The notes: a model not told the origin generated them from the letters alone. A stretch of DNA of 52,413 nucleotides from Colivivens sp964452915 (GCA_964452915.1 CAYVNW010000016.1:1-52413), one strand, 5' to 3'; counted from the stretch's first letter, positions 17,684-28,440 are shown. Program-made: numbers and translations.

Positions 17684-19015
17684 ATGAAAGTTTCCATTTA
17701 TCTCAAACCCATCAAGCGGAGCAAATCCGACACTCCATCTGCCTATCTCGGCTTCCGTGTCCGTGAAAGACAGGTGGACATCAAGGTCCAGACCGATGTT
17801 GTTGTCACCCCTGACCTTTGGAACAACGAGACATCCAGTTATAAGCGCACCCGACTTGTTCCCAAGGAGGAACAGAAACGTATGCAGGACTTTGTGAGTG
17901 CTGTGACAACCCTTGCAACGGACTCCTTTGACGAGAAAGCCGACAGCGCATGGCTGAAAGGGATTGTCGAAACCTGCCTCAATAATGACAACAAGGATGA
18001 CAAGAGGTAAAAGAAAAGACTTTCCCTCGTTGAGTGGTTCGAGCAATTTCTCTCAGACCATTTCACGAGACAGGGTAGCATCATCAACGCCAGAGCCACC
18101 TACAAGAAACTGCAACGCTTTCAGCAGTATAAACGAGAGGTGGAAGGCATCGCAGATTATACCCTGTATGCCGAGACCATCACTAGCGAAGATATAATGG
18201 AGTTTCGTTCCTACTTCATCAATGAGCATACCCATTATAAGGAACATCGCGATTTCTACGCTCAGTTCGACATAGACAGCCATCCGCCAAAGGTTCTCTC
18301 CAATATAACCATCGTCAACACAATGAACATGCTGCGTATCTTCCTGAAGTGGTGCATCAGCAAGGGATTCTCGGAGAACTATTCCTATCGGAAGATAACC
18401 TTCCCCAATGCCGTGCATGGTGCCCCGTTCTTCCTTACCTTGGAGGAACGTGACAAAATCTACGATGCAGATTTGTTCGAAAATCCCCGCCTCGCCCTCG
18501 TGCGTGATGTCTTTGTATTCCAGTCGCTGACAGGATGCCGAGTGAGCGACCTCTACAGCTTCACCTACGAGAACATTTCCGACAACACGCTTTCCTACAT
18601 TCCCTATAAGACCAAAGGCAAGGTGACCAAGACCCTGCATGTCCCCTTGAACAACAAGGCTCAGGCACTTCTGGCCAAATATCCTTGGGACGGGAATAGA
18701 AAACAGCCTATCTTCCCGTTCCCACCCAAGCAGTTCTACAGCAGGAGCATCCAGCCGTTGTTGAAAGCCGTCGGCATAGACCGCATCGTACATGTCTATG
18801 ACACCACTACCAGCGAGACGGTAGCCAAACATCTCTATGAGGTGGCTACCACCCATACGGCAAGGAAGACCTTCATCGCGAACCTCTATTGCAAAGTGGC
18901 AGACCCAGAGCTGATAAGTTCAATGACTGGTCACACCGACAGCAGCCGTTCCTTCCGCAGGTACAGAACAATCGACAACGACATGCGCAACAAACTAATG
19001 GACTTAATCAAATAG
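17684..19015 (+). pseudogene. Tyrosine recombinase 1 with an in-frame stop codon
   Basis: A phage-integrase-type site-specific recombinase, 443 codons including one internal TAA at 18008-18010. The start at 17684 (MKVSIYLKPIKRSKSDTP) fits Bacteroides-type integrases. The SAM-like core-binding domain covers about residues 115-200. The catalytic residues are all present: Arg in TGCRVSDL, Lys in TKGKVTK, HTARKTF, GHTDSS and Tyr in FRRYRTID. The frame is the same before and after the TAA (DNKDDKR, stop, KKRLSLVEWFEQF), so one substitution, most simply CAA to TAA, inactivated it. The tail segment could still be translated alone but would lack the arm-binding domain. It is paired with a second recombinase 12 bp downstream. 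Confidence 0.88.
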
Positions 19016-19027
19016 ACACATATCATC

Positions 19028-20364
19028 ATGAAAGTAACAGCATTCATCAGACCCAACTCCATGACCGTCGGCAAAAACAATGTTTCTTCCCAGACCCATG
19101 TGTATTTCCGCGTCCGTGATGTGGGCGTGGACATCAAGGCTGTAGTGAACTCTCCATCAACCCTAACCACTGGAGCGCAGAGCGGCAAAGCTACAAGCCC
19201 CGTGTGTCGCTGGTGCCGGAGAAAAAGCAGAATGCCTTTGACAAGGACGTGCAGTCCATCCTCCACCTTATCTCAGAACAGTATTATCGTGGTGCGGATG
19301 GTAACTGGCTAAAGACGCTGATACAAGAATACCATCACCCAAACATCAACCGTTTGCAGGGCAAGAAGGGTGAGGCATACAGCCTCCTCTACCAATGCCA
19401 GCAATACCTCGCCCACCATCCGCTGGCAGAGGAAAGCAAACAGCGGCATACGGACAGCGTGAACAAACTGGAACGTTACGAGCGTTTCCAACGGGAGGTG
19501 ATGCACAAGCGCGGCTTCTCGCTCCGCATCGACACGATGACCACGGAAGATCTTCATGCCTACCATGAGTTCCTTGTCAAGGAATATGAATACGTAAAAA
19601 TGTTTCCTGCTTTCTATCAGGACATGAAACCACACTCCATCCCACGGAAACGTGCAGAAAACAGCCTGAACCGCGTACTCAGCCGACTCCGCACCGTTTT
19701 CAACTGGTGCATCAAGAACGGGATGACCACCAACAACCCATTCGCCAACTATGAACTAGGCAGGCAGGTTTTCGGTGCTCCGTTCTATCTCACCTTAGAG
19801 GAACGCGACAAGGTATATAATGCCGACCTGTCCACTTATGCCCCATCCCTTTCCGTCTATCGGGACATCTTCATCTTTCAGTGCATGATTGGCTGCCGTG
19901 TGGGTGACCTGAAGAAACTGACACGGGACAACATCGTGGACGGTGCCATTGAATACATACCAACAAAGACGCGCCGCATCAAGCCCCGTCTGGTACGTGT
20001 ACCCATAGTTGAGAAGGCACAGACCATCATCGACCGCTACAGCGACCTGAAGGATTCCATCATCCCGAAGGTCAGCTATGGCTACTACAACAGGAAAATC
20101 AAAGAAATCCTGAAAATTGTCGGTATCGACCGCACCGTGATCGACCTCGACCCGATAACCCGCGAACCACGCATGCGACCACTCTATGAGGCGGCATCCA
20201 CGCACACGGCACGAAAGACGTTCATTGCCAACTTATATAAGAAAGTGAAAGACCCCGAACTGGTTGCTGCCATGTCGGGGCATTCAGAAGGTAGCCGCGC
20301 CTTTGCCCGATACCGTCAGATTGACGACGAGATGAAGCGTGAGATAGTAGAACTCATTGATTGA
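19028..20364 (+). pseudogene. Tyrosine recombinase 2 with a frameshift
   Basis: A second integrase of the same family, about 445 aa once corrected. The N-terminal frame (MKVTAFIRPNSMTVGKNNVS) and the main frame (SLVPEKKQNAFDKDVQSI onward) meet at about 19143. There one missing base after GCT-GT restores the conserved reading SELSINPNHWSAERQSYKPR. The catalytic residues are intact: GCRVGDL, TKTRRIKP, HTARKTF, GHSEGS and Tyr in FARYRQID. Tandem recombinases like this are common at the left end of Bacteroides mobilizable elements. Internal initiation could still give a protein without the arm-binding domain. Confidence 0.87.
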
Positions 20365-20386
20365 CTTTACCTATACATTATTATAT

Positions 20387-21409
20387 ATGGCAGACAAGCA
20401 GACAGACAATACACGGTTTGAACAGTTCAAGCAGGAAGTGCTTGCATGGAAAGAGGGACATCGGGATGAGTACAACCGCTTTTCCCGAATGATGACAGAG
20501 AGCGACGGCATGGAGTTCGTCATGCTCTACAGGTTCTGTTCCAAGTAGCTCCCAGCATACGCCAAAGAATGGAAAAGCCAATGGTGCGGTGACGGAACAA
20601 TGGACTTTGACGGGTTCAATACCAAGGTTCAGTCCTCTAAACTTGCCCAGGTGTGGGTGGACAGGTTTCATTATCACAAGGAGGACATGACCGCCAATCT
20701 TGTGCTCAGTTGGATGCTCTTCGGTCGGAGTTATGAGACGATGGTCACGCTTCTCGAAGGCTATGCCAACGACGAGAAGAACGGACGTATCATCCGCACC
20801 ATCTGTGCCAGGACCATCAAGTACATCATATCTTCCAGCATCAAGTCGGGCTACCGCACACGGGAGCAATGGGATGAGTTCCAGTCAGAGCAACAGATGC
20901 TACAAGAAAAGGATGCCACAGGATGGGCCATGAAGGACATTGCCAAGACTGCGGAAATAGCAGAAACGGCAGAACCAACCCCCAAAGAGTCTGAAGAAGT
21001 GATTGATGCATCAGAAGACACACCATTATCAGTAGATGACCAGCCCCAAGAAACTCTTCCGCTGTTGGCAGACTTCATTTTCTGTGACAACAAGGATCTT
21101 GTCTTGCAGGTCATCCATGACTATTTTCTTGTTAAAAGCCTTGCGAAGAATATGGCGTATGTAAACATTGCCATGCTAAAGATGGGCATCCTACGCGAAT
21201 ACCATGATGAGAAGACCTTCTATCAAGCATTGGTGAACCAATACCCCGACATCAAATTCAAGGCCCTTCGCTCCTACCGTGATGCCAGACAGAAGCTGAT
21301 GGATGCAGCTGGTGTCCGCTTCATCCATGAAATCGGCAGCGATGCTGCTGAGGTTGAGTACGTCAGAAACATGATAGAACAGGCCATTAGTTCCGAAAAA
21401 CACAATTGA
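20387..21409 (+). pseudogene. Conserved mobile-element protein of unknown function with an in-frame TAG
   Basis: 340 codons from ATG at 20387 (MADKQTDNTRFEQFKQEVL) to TGA, interrupted by TAG at 20546-20548 in the same frame (LYRFCSK, stop, LPAYAKEWKSQW). The protein has a helical N-terminal part (SWMLFGRSYETMVTLLEGYA), a Glu/Ala-rich linker around residues 180-220, and a helical C-terminal part (IHDYFLVKSLAKNMAYVNIA). I do not recognise a function. Its place directly after tandem integrases is usual for this kind of element. A CAG to TAG change is the simplest explanation for the stop. Confidence 0.75.
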
Positions 21410-21495
21410 ACCATAGACATTCGGACTATAATCAAGCCTTCTTGATTGCCCTCGGATTGCCCTTTTTGCCACGGCAGATAGTGCAATCCGTTTTA

Positions 21496-21564
21496 TTTCA
21501 GCGACTTGTAAAATCACTATACCTTTGCACCGTCCAATCCGTCACCCTGCGGAGAGGACGGTGC
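21496..21564 (+). promoter_or_regulatory. Promoter followed by a 5' hairpin leader upstream of the HTH gene
   Basis: -33 TTTC at 21496-21499, a 20-bp spacer and -7 TACCTTTG at 21520-21527. A perfect 9-bp inverted repeat follows, GCACCGTCC (21527-21535) with GGACGGTGC (21556-21564), then TTCTTTTTGG. The hairpin would form at the very 5' end of the transcript, ahead of a 75-nt leader before the ATG at 21640. It could be an attenuator, or a terminator for the gene before it. Confidence 0.55.
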
Positions 21565-21639
21565 TTCTTTTTGGTGCTGTCGGAAGGAGTCATCCAGGGT
21601 ACAAGTGACGGCGATGTTCAACTTTTAAATTGATTCGAA

Positions 21640-22029
21640 ATGGATTTACAAAGTATCGTAGAGACAGGCGGACACTTCAAGCTGGAAGTGTCCCCGTGCG
21701 ACCTCATGCATTTTGCCGAGGTTTTAATAGAGAAGGCACAAGCCATAAAGGAAAAGGAAATGAACAGCCGCTTGGATGAGGATGAGCAGTTCCTCTCCTC
21801 CGAAGAGGTGTGCCAGATGTTCAATATCTGCTCCACCACACTTTGGTCGTGGCATAAGACTGGCTACCTTCGTCACCGCAAGTTCGGGAAGCGTAACATG
21901 TATGCCATGTCTGACATCCGCCGCATCATGAATGAGCGTGCGGAGGATGAAAGCGTGACTGGCTATTGCCGAAGGAAACGTGACGAGGATTCCGCTATTG
22001 ACAAACAATCTAAACCTTATGGCGTATGA
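21640..22029 (+). CDS. Helix-turn-helix (excisionase/MerR-like) DNA-binding protein
   Basis: 129 aa. An HTH_17-type winged helix lies at about residues 52-95 (FLSSEEVCQMFNICSTTLW, then GYLRHRKFGKRNMYAMSDI). The pattern is that of excisionase-like proteins of Bacteroides elements, which control excision or replication genes. The C-terminus is basic (YCRRKRDED). It has its own promoter and hairpin leader and overlaps the next gene by 4 bp, so it probably leads the replication/mobilization operon. It is one of the few intact backbone genes. Confidence 0.82.
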   Translation: MDLQSIVETGGHFKLEVSPCDLMHFAEVLIEKAQAIKEKEMNSRLDEDEQFLSSEEVCQMFNICSTTLWSWHKTGYLRHRKFGKRNMYAMSDIRRIMNERAEDESVTGYCRRKRDEDSAIDKQSKPYGV

Positions 22030-23606
22030 CAGAGGCCGCACTCAATATTGTCAATATGGTTCGGGCACAGGCAAACCATGTGCCTGAATCAGGGTTGTCG
22101 CTGGATGCTTTTCCAGCCAAGGTGCAGGAAATCATTCTCGACCTTGCCAGTGAGGAAAGCTTCTCAGTGGAATATGCTGCCTTTGCCATGTTGTCCGCTG
22201 TGGCAACTGCCATAGGCAACTCGCACCACATCCGCATCAAGGGTGCATGGACAAGCAGCCCATGCCTGTACATCATCCTTGTTGGTCATCCTGGGCAAGG
22301 CAAGACACCTCCATTGGACTTTGCCTACAAACCCATTCAGGATTATGACTATTCTCTGTTCTGCAAGTTCAAGGAAGATTATGAGTGTTACACGGCAAGG
22401 CAGTCAGAGAAAGCCAAGGATGACACACTAGATGTAGCAGAAAAGCCTGTACTTATACAGACCATCCTGTCTGACTTCACCCCAGAAGTGATGATGAAAC
22501 AGCACAATGACAACCAGCGTGGCATCGTCATCCTCGTGGATGAAATCATGGGTATGTTCAATTCCATCAACCGTTACAACGACAATCCGCTCATCACCCA
22601 GTTGCTAACCGCCTACAGCGGAAAGCAGCTGAAGGTGAGCCGATGCAACAATCCCATCCCTGCCATTATCCGAAATCCCTGCATCAGCATCATTGGCACG
22701 ACGTAGACACAAAGGATTGCCGAGTTCTTCACTAAAGAGAACGTGTCCAGTGGACTGGTTGACCGTTTCCTGTTTGTATTTCCAAAGGAACAGCGTCCAC
22801 CGATATGGACATCAGAGAATGGCAGTATCGGAATACCGACCATGACTAAGCCATCTACAGCTTTGCGTTGGAAGGAAATCATTGACAAACTGCTCCTGTT
22901 GGAATTTCTAATGGCAGAAGACGGAAAATCATTGGCTCCCATCGTACTGGGATTCTCTGATAATGCCCGTACTTTATTCTACGATTGGCGAAACAGCATT
23001 TGCGAAGCTGCCTTTGCCAGAGAAGGCGATGCAGGGATTGACAGCCGCATCATGAAGATGGACTCCAATGTGGGACGACTCTCGCTTGTATTCCAACTGT
23101 TGAAATGGGCTTGCGGAGAATCGCACAAGCAATACATTGATGCTGTATCCGTCAGGAGTGCCATCCGCATCCATCAGTATCTGGAGGAATGCTATGGCAG
23201 AATCATGGCAATCGTCAAAGAAGATAACATTGATGCCCAGAAGCGTGAGTTTCTGAGTTTGCTTGGTGACAGTTTCACAACTGCGGAAGCAATCGTTGCC
23301 GGCAAGGAAACAGGATTCTCTGAGAGCGGTGTCAAGAAGTGTCTGCCGAAGTTGGTCAGAGATAAAGTCATCTGCAAGGTGGCTCACGGACAATATGCCA
23401 AAGTTCACTCATCTACCCTTTGTACACTTTCCACTTTGGGTACTTTTACACTTTCGGGACAGGATAATCCCGTCCAAAGTTCCCAAAGTACCCATAATAC
23501 CATAGTTCCAAAGTGTCACGAGAATATTTCGATGGACAATGACGGCAATGATGACGATGTTAATAGCAAAGACAACACTAACAATAACGACAAACTAAAC
23601 TCATAA
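22026..23606 (+). pseudogene. DUF3987-type helicase/primase-like P-loop protein with an in-frame TAG
   Basis: 526 codons plus stop. P-loop in GHPGQGKTPPL (about residues 88-98) and a Walker B-like VILVDEIMGMF identify the DUF3987 family found in replication modules of mobile elements. TAG at 22704-22706 splits it in the same frame (CISIIGTT, stop, TQRIAEFFTKENVSSGL). The conserved text expects Gln there, so CAG to TAG is likely. The segment after the stop has a winged-helix region and a low-complexity Asn/Asp tail. It overlaps the HTH gene by 4 bp and is followed 3 bp later by the Toprim-like gene, so it forms an operon. The function is presumably initiation of element replication after transfer. 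Confidence 0.83.
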
Positions 23607-23609
23607 ACA

Positions 23610-24659
23610 ATGCAAGAATATCGATTCCACTTACAGAAATATGCCGCTGGTAAGCATACCAAGCAACAATGTCCTCAATGCGGCAAGTACAAGTGCTTTG
23701 TCAAATACATTGACGAAGAAGATAAGGTTGTGTTCCCAAACCATGTGGGACGGTGTGACCACGAAGATAGTTGTGGGTATCACTATACACCCAAGGACTT
23801 CTTCAAAGATAACCCCGATATGAAGCCCATCAATATTGATGATGTCGTCTGGGACAATGCGAACTTTAGTAAACCTGTTATATCATCTGCGAAGAGACCA
23901 GATCCGGTAACTCCGTCATATATCCCTGACGAGATAATGCGGAAGTCGCTTTCCCATTATGACATCAATCCACTTTCCCGCTACCTCAGCAATACCATCG
24001 GCAAGGATGCCACCGCCAAGTTGTTTGAACGTTACAAGGTTGGTACATCCAAGAAATGGGGAGGTGCTACCGTCTATTGGCAGATTGACAAAGATGGTCT
24101 TGTCCATGCAGGTAAGGTTATGGGCTACAATCCAAACGACGGACATCGCATCAAGGAACCGCAACCGCAGGTCAGCTGGGTACACTCGGAACTGAAACTG
24201 CCAGACTTCCATCTGAGGCAATGCCTGTTCGGAGAGCACCTGCTTGCCACATCATCTGCCACCGTCATGTTAGTGGAGAGTGAGAAGACCTGCCTGATAG
24301 CATCCCACTTCATGCCTGACTTTCTCTGGCTGGCAACTGGTGGGAAGAACGGATGCTTCAACGCAGATGCCATGCAGGTGCTCCATGGAAGTGAGGTGAT
24401 TCTCATGCCTGACCTTGGGGCTTTTGATAAATGGAGAACGAAGGCAGAAATGCTCAAACCTATCTGCAAGAGCGTAACCGTTTCCGATGTCTTGGAACGG
24501 ATGGCTACCGACGAGCAGCGCAAGGCAGGATTTGACATCTCAGACTTCCTTTTGTTGGAACCTACCAAGCAGCAGATTCTTCAACAGATGATAGAGCGCA
24601 ATCCAGCCCTGCAAAAACTCATTGATGCCTTAGAACTCGAACTTGTTGAGGACGATTAA
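23610..24659 (+). CDS. Toprim-like primase-related protein with zinc ribbon (DUF6371-like)
   Basis: 349 aa. An N-terminal zinc-binding pattern (CPQCGKYKCFV, then GRCDHEDSCGYH) resembles the zinc ribbon of DnaG-type primases. A Toprim-like core follows, with VESEKTCLIA (glutamate motif) and LMPDLGAFDKW (acidic motif). It probably acts with the preceding DUF3987-like protein in element DNA replication. It appears intact. The window holds a second, clearly related protein at 48657-49922, also minus a recognisable primase catalytic domain. Confidence 0.8.
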   Translation: MQEYRFHLQKYAAGKHTKQQCPQCGKYKCFVKYIDEEDKVVFPNHVGRCDHEDSCGYHYTPKDFFKDNPDMKPINIDDVVWDNANFSKPVISSAKRPDPVTPSYIPDEIMRKSLSHYDINPLSRYLSNTIGKDATAKLFERYKVGTSKKWGGATVYWQIDKDGLVHAGKVMGYNPNDGHRIKEPQPQVSWVHSELKLPDFHLRQCLFGEHLLATSSATVMLVESEKTCLIASHFMPDFLWLATGGKNGCFNADAMQVLHGSEVILMPDLGAFDKWRTKAEMLKPICKSVTVSDVLERMATDEQRKAGFDISDFLLLEPTKQQILQQMIERNPALQKLIDALELELVEDD

Positions 24660-24663
24660 CGAA

Positions 24664-24860
24664 GGCTGCGCCGCAGGGGATTACCTAATAATCCCATAAC
24701 ATAATATGGACTTTTAGATTCGCACGCTCCCTTAAAAAGTCCCATTATGCTCTCCGAGGATTGGAGGCGCTCCTGCAAGCAGTGACGACAGCCCAAACAA
24801 AGACCAGCAGCCAAGTGGCAGCTGCAAGGGAGTGACCCTCTCCCTTGACCCTCCGCTCAG
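24664..24860 (+). other. Candidate origin of transfer (oriT) upstream of the relaxase gene
   Basis: A 279-bp non-coding stretch between the Toprim-like gene and the relaxase, dense in inverted repeats. They are GGGATTA/TAATCCC (24677-24683, 24689-24695), GGACTTTT/AAAAGTCC (24708-24715, 24735-24742) and CAAGGGAG/CTCCCTTG (24825-24832, 24840-24847). A direct repeat TGACCCTC occurs at 24833 and 24846. MOBV relaxases usually nick next to such repeats just upstream of their own gene. The exact nick site cannot be placed from sequence alone. The first repeat could also terminate the upstream operon. Confidence 0.5.
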
Positions 24861-24938
24861 GTGCCACCCAAGACCTGAACAATACAAAGACAGAAAGCGT
24901 AAAATGTAAAACAATCAAAACAAGAAAGGAATAACACT

Positions 24939-26988
24939 ATGAGTAAAGCAAGCAACAACATCCCCTGTGCCGCCATCCATGTCGGTGCACCTGCCAAGTC
25001 CTTTTCGGCTGCGGAAAGCTACGAGCCAGAACGCCGTGGTTGGGATGAGAAGGCTTATCGTCTGAAGAACCAGAACACCAACAACCACTACGACTTTTCA
25101 CGCAAGCATCTCAATTTTGAGATTAACAGTAAAGGTGAAATCGTTCCCCTTTGTTCACATCCCATGCCACTTCATGAACGCTTGCAAAAGCGTCTTGATG
25201 AACTTGACTTCAAGTCCTACAAAGACAAGAACAATCCGATGGGCATTTCTGACAACAGCCCGAACTGCACCGTCGGCATCATTGTCAGTGGTGACCATGA
25301 TGTGCTGACACGACTTGCCTTTGGTAATCAAGATGTGGACTTTACCCTGCAAAAAAGTAACGCTCATGTCCACTTGCAACAAGGCATCAAAGACTGGGCT
25401 ATGGACACCTACCGTTGGGCAATTGAACGCTGGGGAGCAGAGAACATCATCGCCTTTGACGTTCACCTTGACGAGACAACGCCGCATATCCACATCCAAA
25501 CAATCCCGGTATCTAATACCAAGGCAAGAGGACGTGTTTCTGCCAAGTATGTACATAAGGATGACAAGTCTAAGGTACTCTCCCATAAGGAATGGAAGAA
25601 ACTGTCAGAAGAAGAACGCTCGAACTTCATTAGAAAAGAAGCTGAACGTAGGGAAAAGGAATGTGTATCGTATGCCAGTGTATGGGGCAAAGACAAGTAT
25701 GCTGTAGGCAGAACGTACTATCAGATGCACACCGATTACCATAACAAGGTTGGCAAGAAATACGGGCTGGAGCGTGGTGATGACATTTCCATGCTGCCAA
25801 GTGCGGAACGTCGTGAGCGGGTTCACAAGAACAAGGCGGTTCTTGAAGCAGAACGTCAAGCTAAGAATGCCATCGCCAATGCCCAAGCAGAAAAAAACAG
25901 CTGGAGCGGCAGAAAGACCAACTTGTAGGTGAGACAAAAAGTCTGAGAAGTGAGAAGGCAATACTAGAAGGTGATGTATTTCGGCAGGAAGTGTATGCTG
26001 CGGCATTGGACATCAATAAAGAAGACCTTATCGTACGACCTTGAAGACCGACCAGCTTATAAAGGATGCTGTGGATGCCATAAATAAAGAACTCAACAAA
26101 CCCATTCCTGCTTTCGGCCAAAAGGAATGGCGTGAGGAACGGCGCAAGGCAATCAAGATTATCCTCACAGAAATGCAAAACGAACTCTTCAATGCCAAGG
26201 AGGTCCAGAAGAAGGACATCCTGAAATTGGGACAGTCACTATATGACAAAGCAATGAAGAATGCAAGAGCCATCATAGAGCAGGATAAGCAACTGCAAAA
26301 GGAGAATGACAGGTTGACAGAGGAAAACGATGTGCTCAGAAAGCGGATAGTTGCAATTGATGAGAATGCCATTGTCAAACTCCGCAGCCAGAAGAATGCC
26401 GAGATAGACAAGCTGGAGGAAGGCTTACGAAAGGCAGAGTCCGAGGCTGTCCGTTCTGGCAACATGGCTTACAGCGAGCACCAACGAGCCGAGAAAGCAG
26501 AAGGGCAAATCAAAGAAATGCTTGATGTCCCAGAAATCAAACAAATTTGGGACAACATCCAGCAGAACAAGAAAGTCTTCCAGCGACAGCTTGGCCAATG
26601 GATAAGTGATGCCGTTGCTGCCATTACAGCGTGGGCGAAAGACTATGAGCACAACGACTTCCAGTCCAATCAGGGCAACACCATCGCGATGGGCATCATA
26701 GCCGAAGTATTCCAACGAAACCTTGACCCAGAGGATGACAAGCAGCGTATGACCGCCACCAATTATCTTCTCGACAGGGTGACATGGACAAGGGGGTCCG
26801 ATTACAAGATTGACCTCACCCAAACTCGCACCCGACAACTCTGTGATTCTATGGCTGTTCCCAAAAACCTCATGAAAGACATCCTGCTCATGGCGGGCGG
26901 CAGGGGTGGCATCAGCACAGGTGGCAGCGGTTCCAGCTGCGAACTTACCAATTGGGACGGAACAAAGAAGACTGGCTGGGGAATGTAA
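24939..26988 (+). pseudogene. MOBV (Pre/Mob-type) relaxase with two frameshifts
   Basis: A plasmid-mobilization relaxase that would nick oriT and pilot the strand to a recipient. The N-terminal part (24939-25928) carries the MOBV motif HLDETTPHIHIQ. The frame breaks at an A7 run (25891-25897). With eight A's it would read on as KKQLERQKDQLVGETKSLR, reaching TGA at 26042-26044. The remaining coiled-coil C-terminal third continues in another frame from about 26041 (KTDQLIKDAVDAINKELN) to 26988. The corrected length is about 680 aa. The relaxase domain itself is complete in the first segment, so residual activity cannot be excluded. Confidence 0.85.
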
Positions 26989-27008
26989 GCTGGTGTTACA
27001 TTTATCTC

Positions 27009-27041
27009 ACAACCACATTGGCGAAACGCCAATGTGGTTGT
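27009..27041. terminator. Bidirectional terminator between transfer backbone and cargo island
   Basis: A perfect 15-bp stem (27009-27023 with 27027-27041) and an AAA loop. It lies between the stop of the relaxase and the stop of the convergent AlbA_2 gene. A T-run follows about 14 bp later on the plus strand. Confidence 0.75.
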
Positions 27042-27051
27042 ACTATCAACA

Positions 27052-28440
27052 CTACTTTTTTACAATGACCCAATGCCCTGCACTTGTATTACCCTCACGA
27101 ATTAAGACCCCCATCTTCTGCATTGCTGCAAGGTCGCGCTGAATGGTTCGATGAACTACCGACAAAACTACTGACATTTCTTGTGCTGATACGAAAGGAT
27201 TCTTTCTGATGAGGTTCAATATTTCTTCCTGTCTGTCAGTAAGTTGAACTTGCAACAAACTTACGACACGGCTTACGACATCACTGGTGACATCACTTAC
27301 GACATTTGTCATCTGTACAAACTTAGTCCGTTCAACTGTCACCTGTACGCCGCCACAGAAATTCTCGACCTTGGGCATAGGCATACCTGCTTTCTCAAAC
27401 CCTTCTCGGATTTTCTTGAAGCCACGTCCCCAGGTGTCGATGAAGCCAGCCTTGAACATGGCTCCGGCAATGTTTCTGTTTCGAGGCTTGGAGGAGTGCT
27501 TGCCATACAGCACCGTCTGATCATAACCGCCAGGCAGCTCACCTTCGTTCCAAACCTCAATATGGTCATTATAGACGTGCATCTGAATGTCTGGCCCCGT
27601 ATAGTCCTTATGCGCAAGGGCGTTATAAAGTATCTCGCGCATAGCTTCCTTGGGAATCTCCAGCGTTTCATAGCGTTGCATTCCTTCAAAGCGTACTGGT
27701 GACACAAGATATTTGGCTTGCAGAGCCTCCATTACACGGTCTGCCATCTGAATAACATTGCCCTCGATGACATCCTGAAACATCAGGTCGGCCTCATCCT
27801 TGCCGAACCTGCCTATCTTGAACACCGCGCTTGGAAAGAACTTCTGTGGTCTTTTGCCAAACAAGAGGACGGTAGCATTCTTCAGGTTCCCGTCGTCGTC
27901 AAGCAACCCTAGACTTTCAAGCACATCTTTCGTGGAAGCGTCGCGCTCACCCTCTGGAATACGCTGAGCTTCGATGCCTTTCTTCAGGAAATAGTCTATG
28001 GCCTTGCGGTCAATGTCCTCCAATGTGGCTCGATCGTTTGTAATGTCGTCCCATGAGCGTCCCATCTTCTTCAAAAGGAACTGCTGCAAGGCTACACCAT
28101 TCAACTCCTGCATGGTGCTGCCGCTGCGGTAGTAGTACTTACCTTTGTAGCTGATGGCTACATTGCTTGGCTCGATGGCCAGTTCGATGTATTCCTTACC
28201 ATCCTGTTCATAGAGGTTCACGTCAACCACCAGCCCCATGTAATTGACTATCTTGTTGGGGATGTCCTCCAACAGTCGCCTACTGTTTTTCAGACCATAT
28301 ACCTCATGGTCGTCATCCACGCCGAAATACATGACGGCACCCTGTGCATTCGCGAAACCACAAATCCACTTCAGGTATTCGTCTTTCCAGATACGTTTGA
28401 ACTCAACGTCCTGACATTCTTTTGGCTTTATCTTGCTCAT
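27052..28440 (-). CDS. AlbA_2 (Schlafen-like) DNA-binding and GHKL-type ATPase protein
   Basis: 462 aa. The N-terminal AlbA_2/Schlafen domain is recognisable by EFKRIWKDEYLKWICGFANA and GGAVMYFG-like text (AQGAVMYFGVDDD). A GHKL-type ATP-binding region lies at about residues 265-345 (REILYNALAHKDY, VWNEGELPGG, AGFIDTWGRGFKKI). The C-terminus is a winged HTH (FVSAQEMSVVLSVVHRTIQRD). Such proteins are often annotated as RecG-like transcriptional regulators and frequently sit in defence islands. It begins 107 bp after the retron-associated 306-aa gene on the same strand, so it may share its transcript. A role as regulator or as a further effector is equally possible. Confidence 0.82.
   Translation of the reverse strand: MSKIKPKECQDVEFKRIWKDEYLKWICGFANAQGAVMYFGVDDDHEVYGLKNSRRLLEDIPNKIVNYMGLVVDVNLYEQDGKEYIELAIEPSNVAISYKGKYYYRSGSTMQELNGVALQQFLLKKMGRSWDDITNDRATLEDIDRKAIDYFLKKGIEAQRIPEGERDASTKDVLESLGLLDDDGNLKNATVLLFGKRPQKFFPSAVFKIGRFGKDEADLMFQDVIEGNVIQMADRVMEALQAKYLVSPVRFEGMQRYETLEIPKEAMREILYNALAHKDYTGPDIQMHVYNDHIEVWNEGELPGGYDQTVLYGKHSSKPRNRNIAGAMFKAGFIDTWGRGFKKIREGFEKAGMPMPKVENFCGGVQVTVERTKFVQMTNVVSDVTSDVVSRVVSLLQVQLTDRQEEILNLIRKNPFVSAQEMSVVLSVVHRTIQRDLAAMQKMGVLIREGNTSAGHWVIVKK

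Noticed and set aside
18008..22706. Genetic-code change (TAG or TAA read as Gln) in the element
   Set aside because: Integrase 1 itself ends with TAG at the natural end of the protein, other genes are broken by frameshifts, and no suppressor tRNA is visible. Ordinary decay explains the data.
22026..23606. DUF3987-like gene as two separate genes
   Set aside because: Both parts are in the same frame with only a TAG between them and no start or spacing for a second gene at that point.
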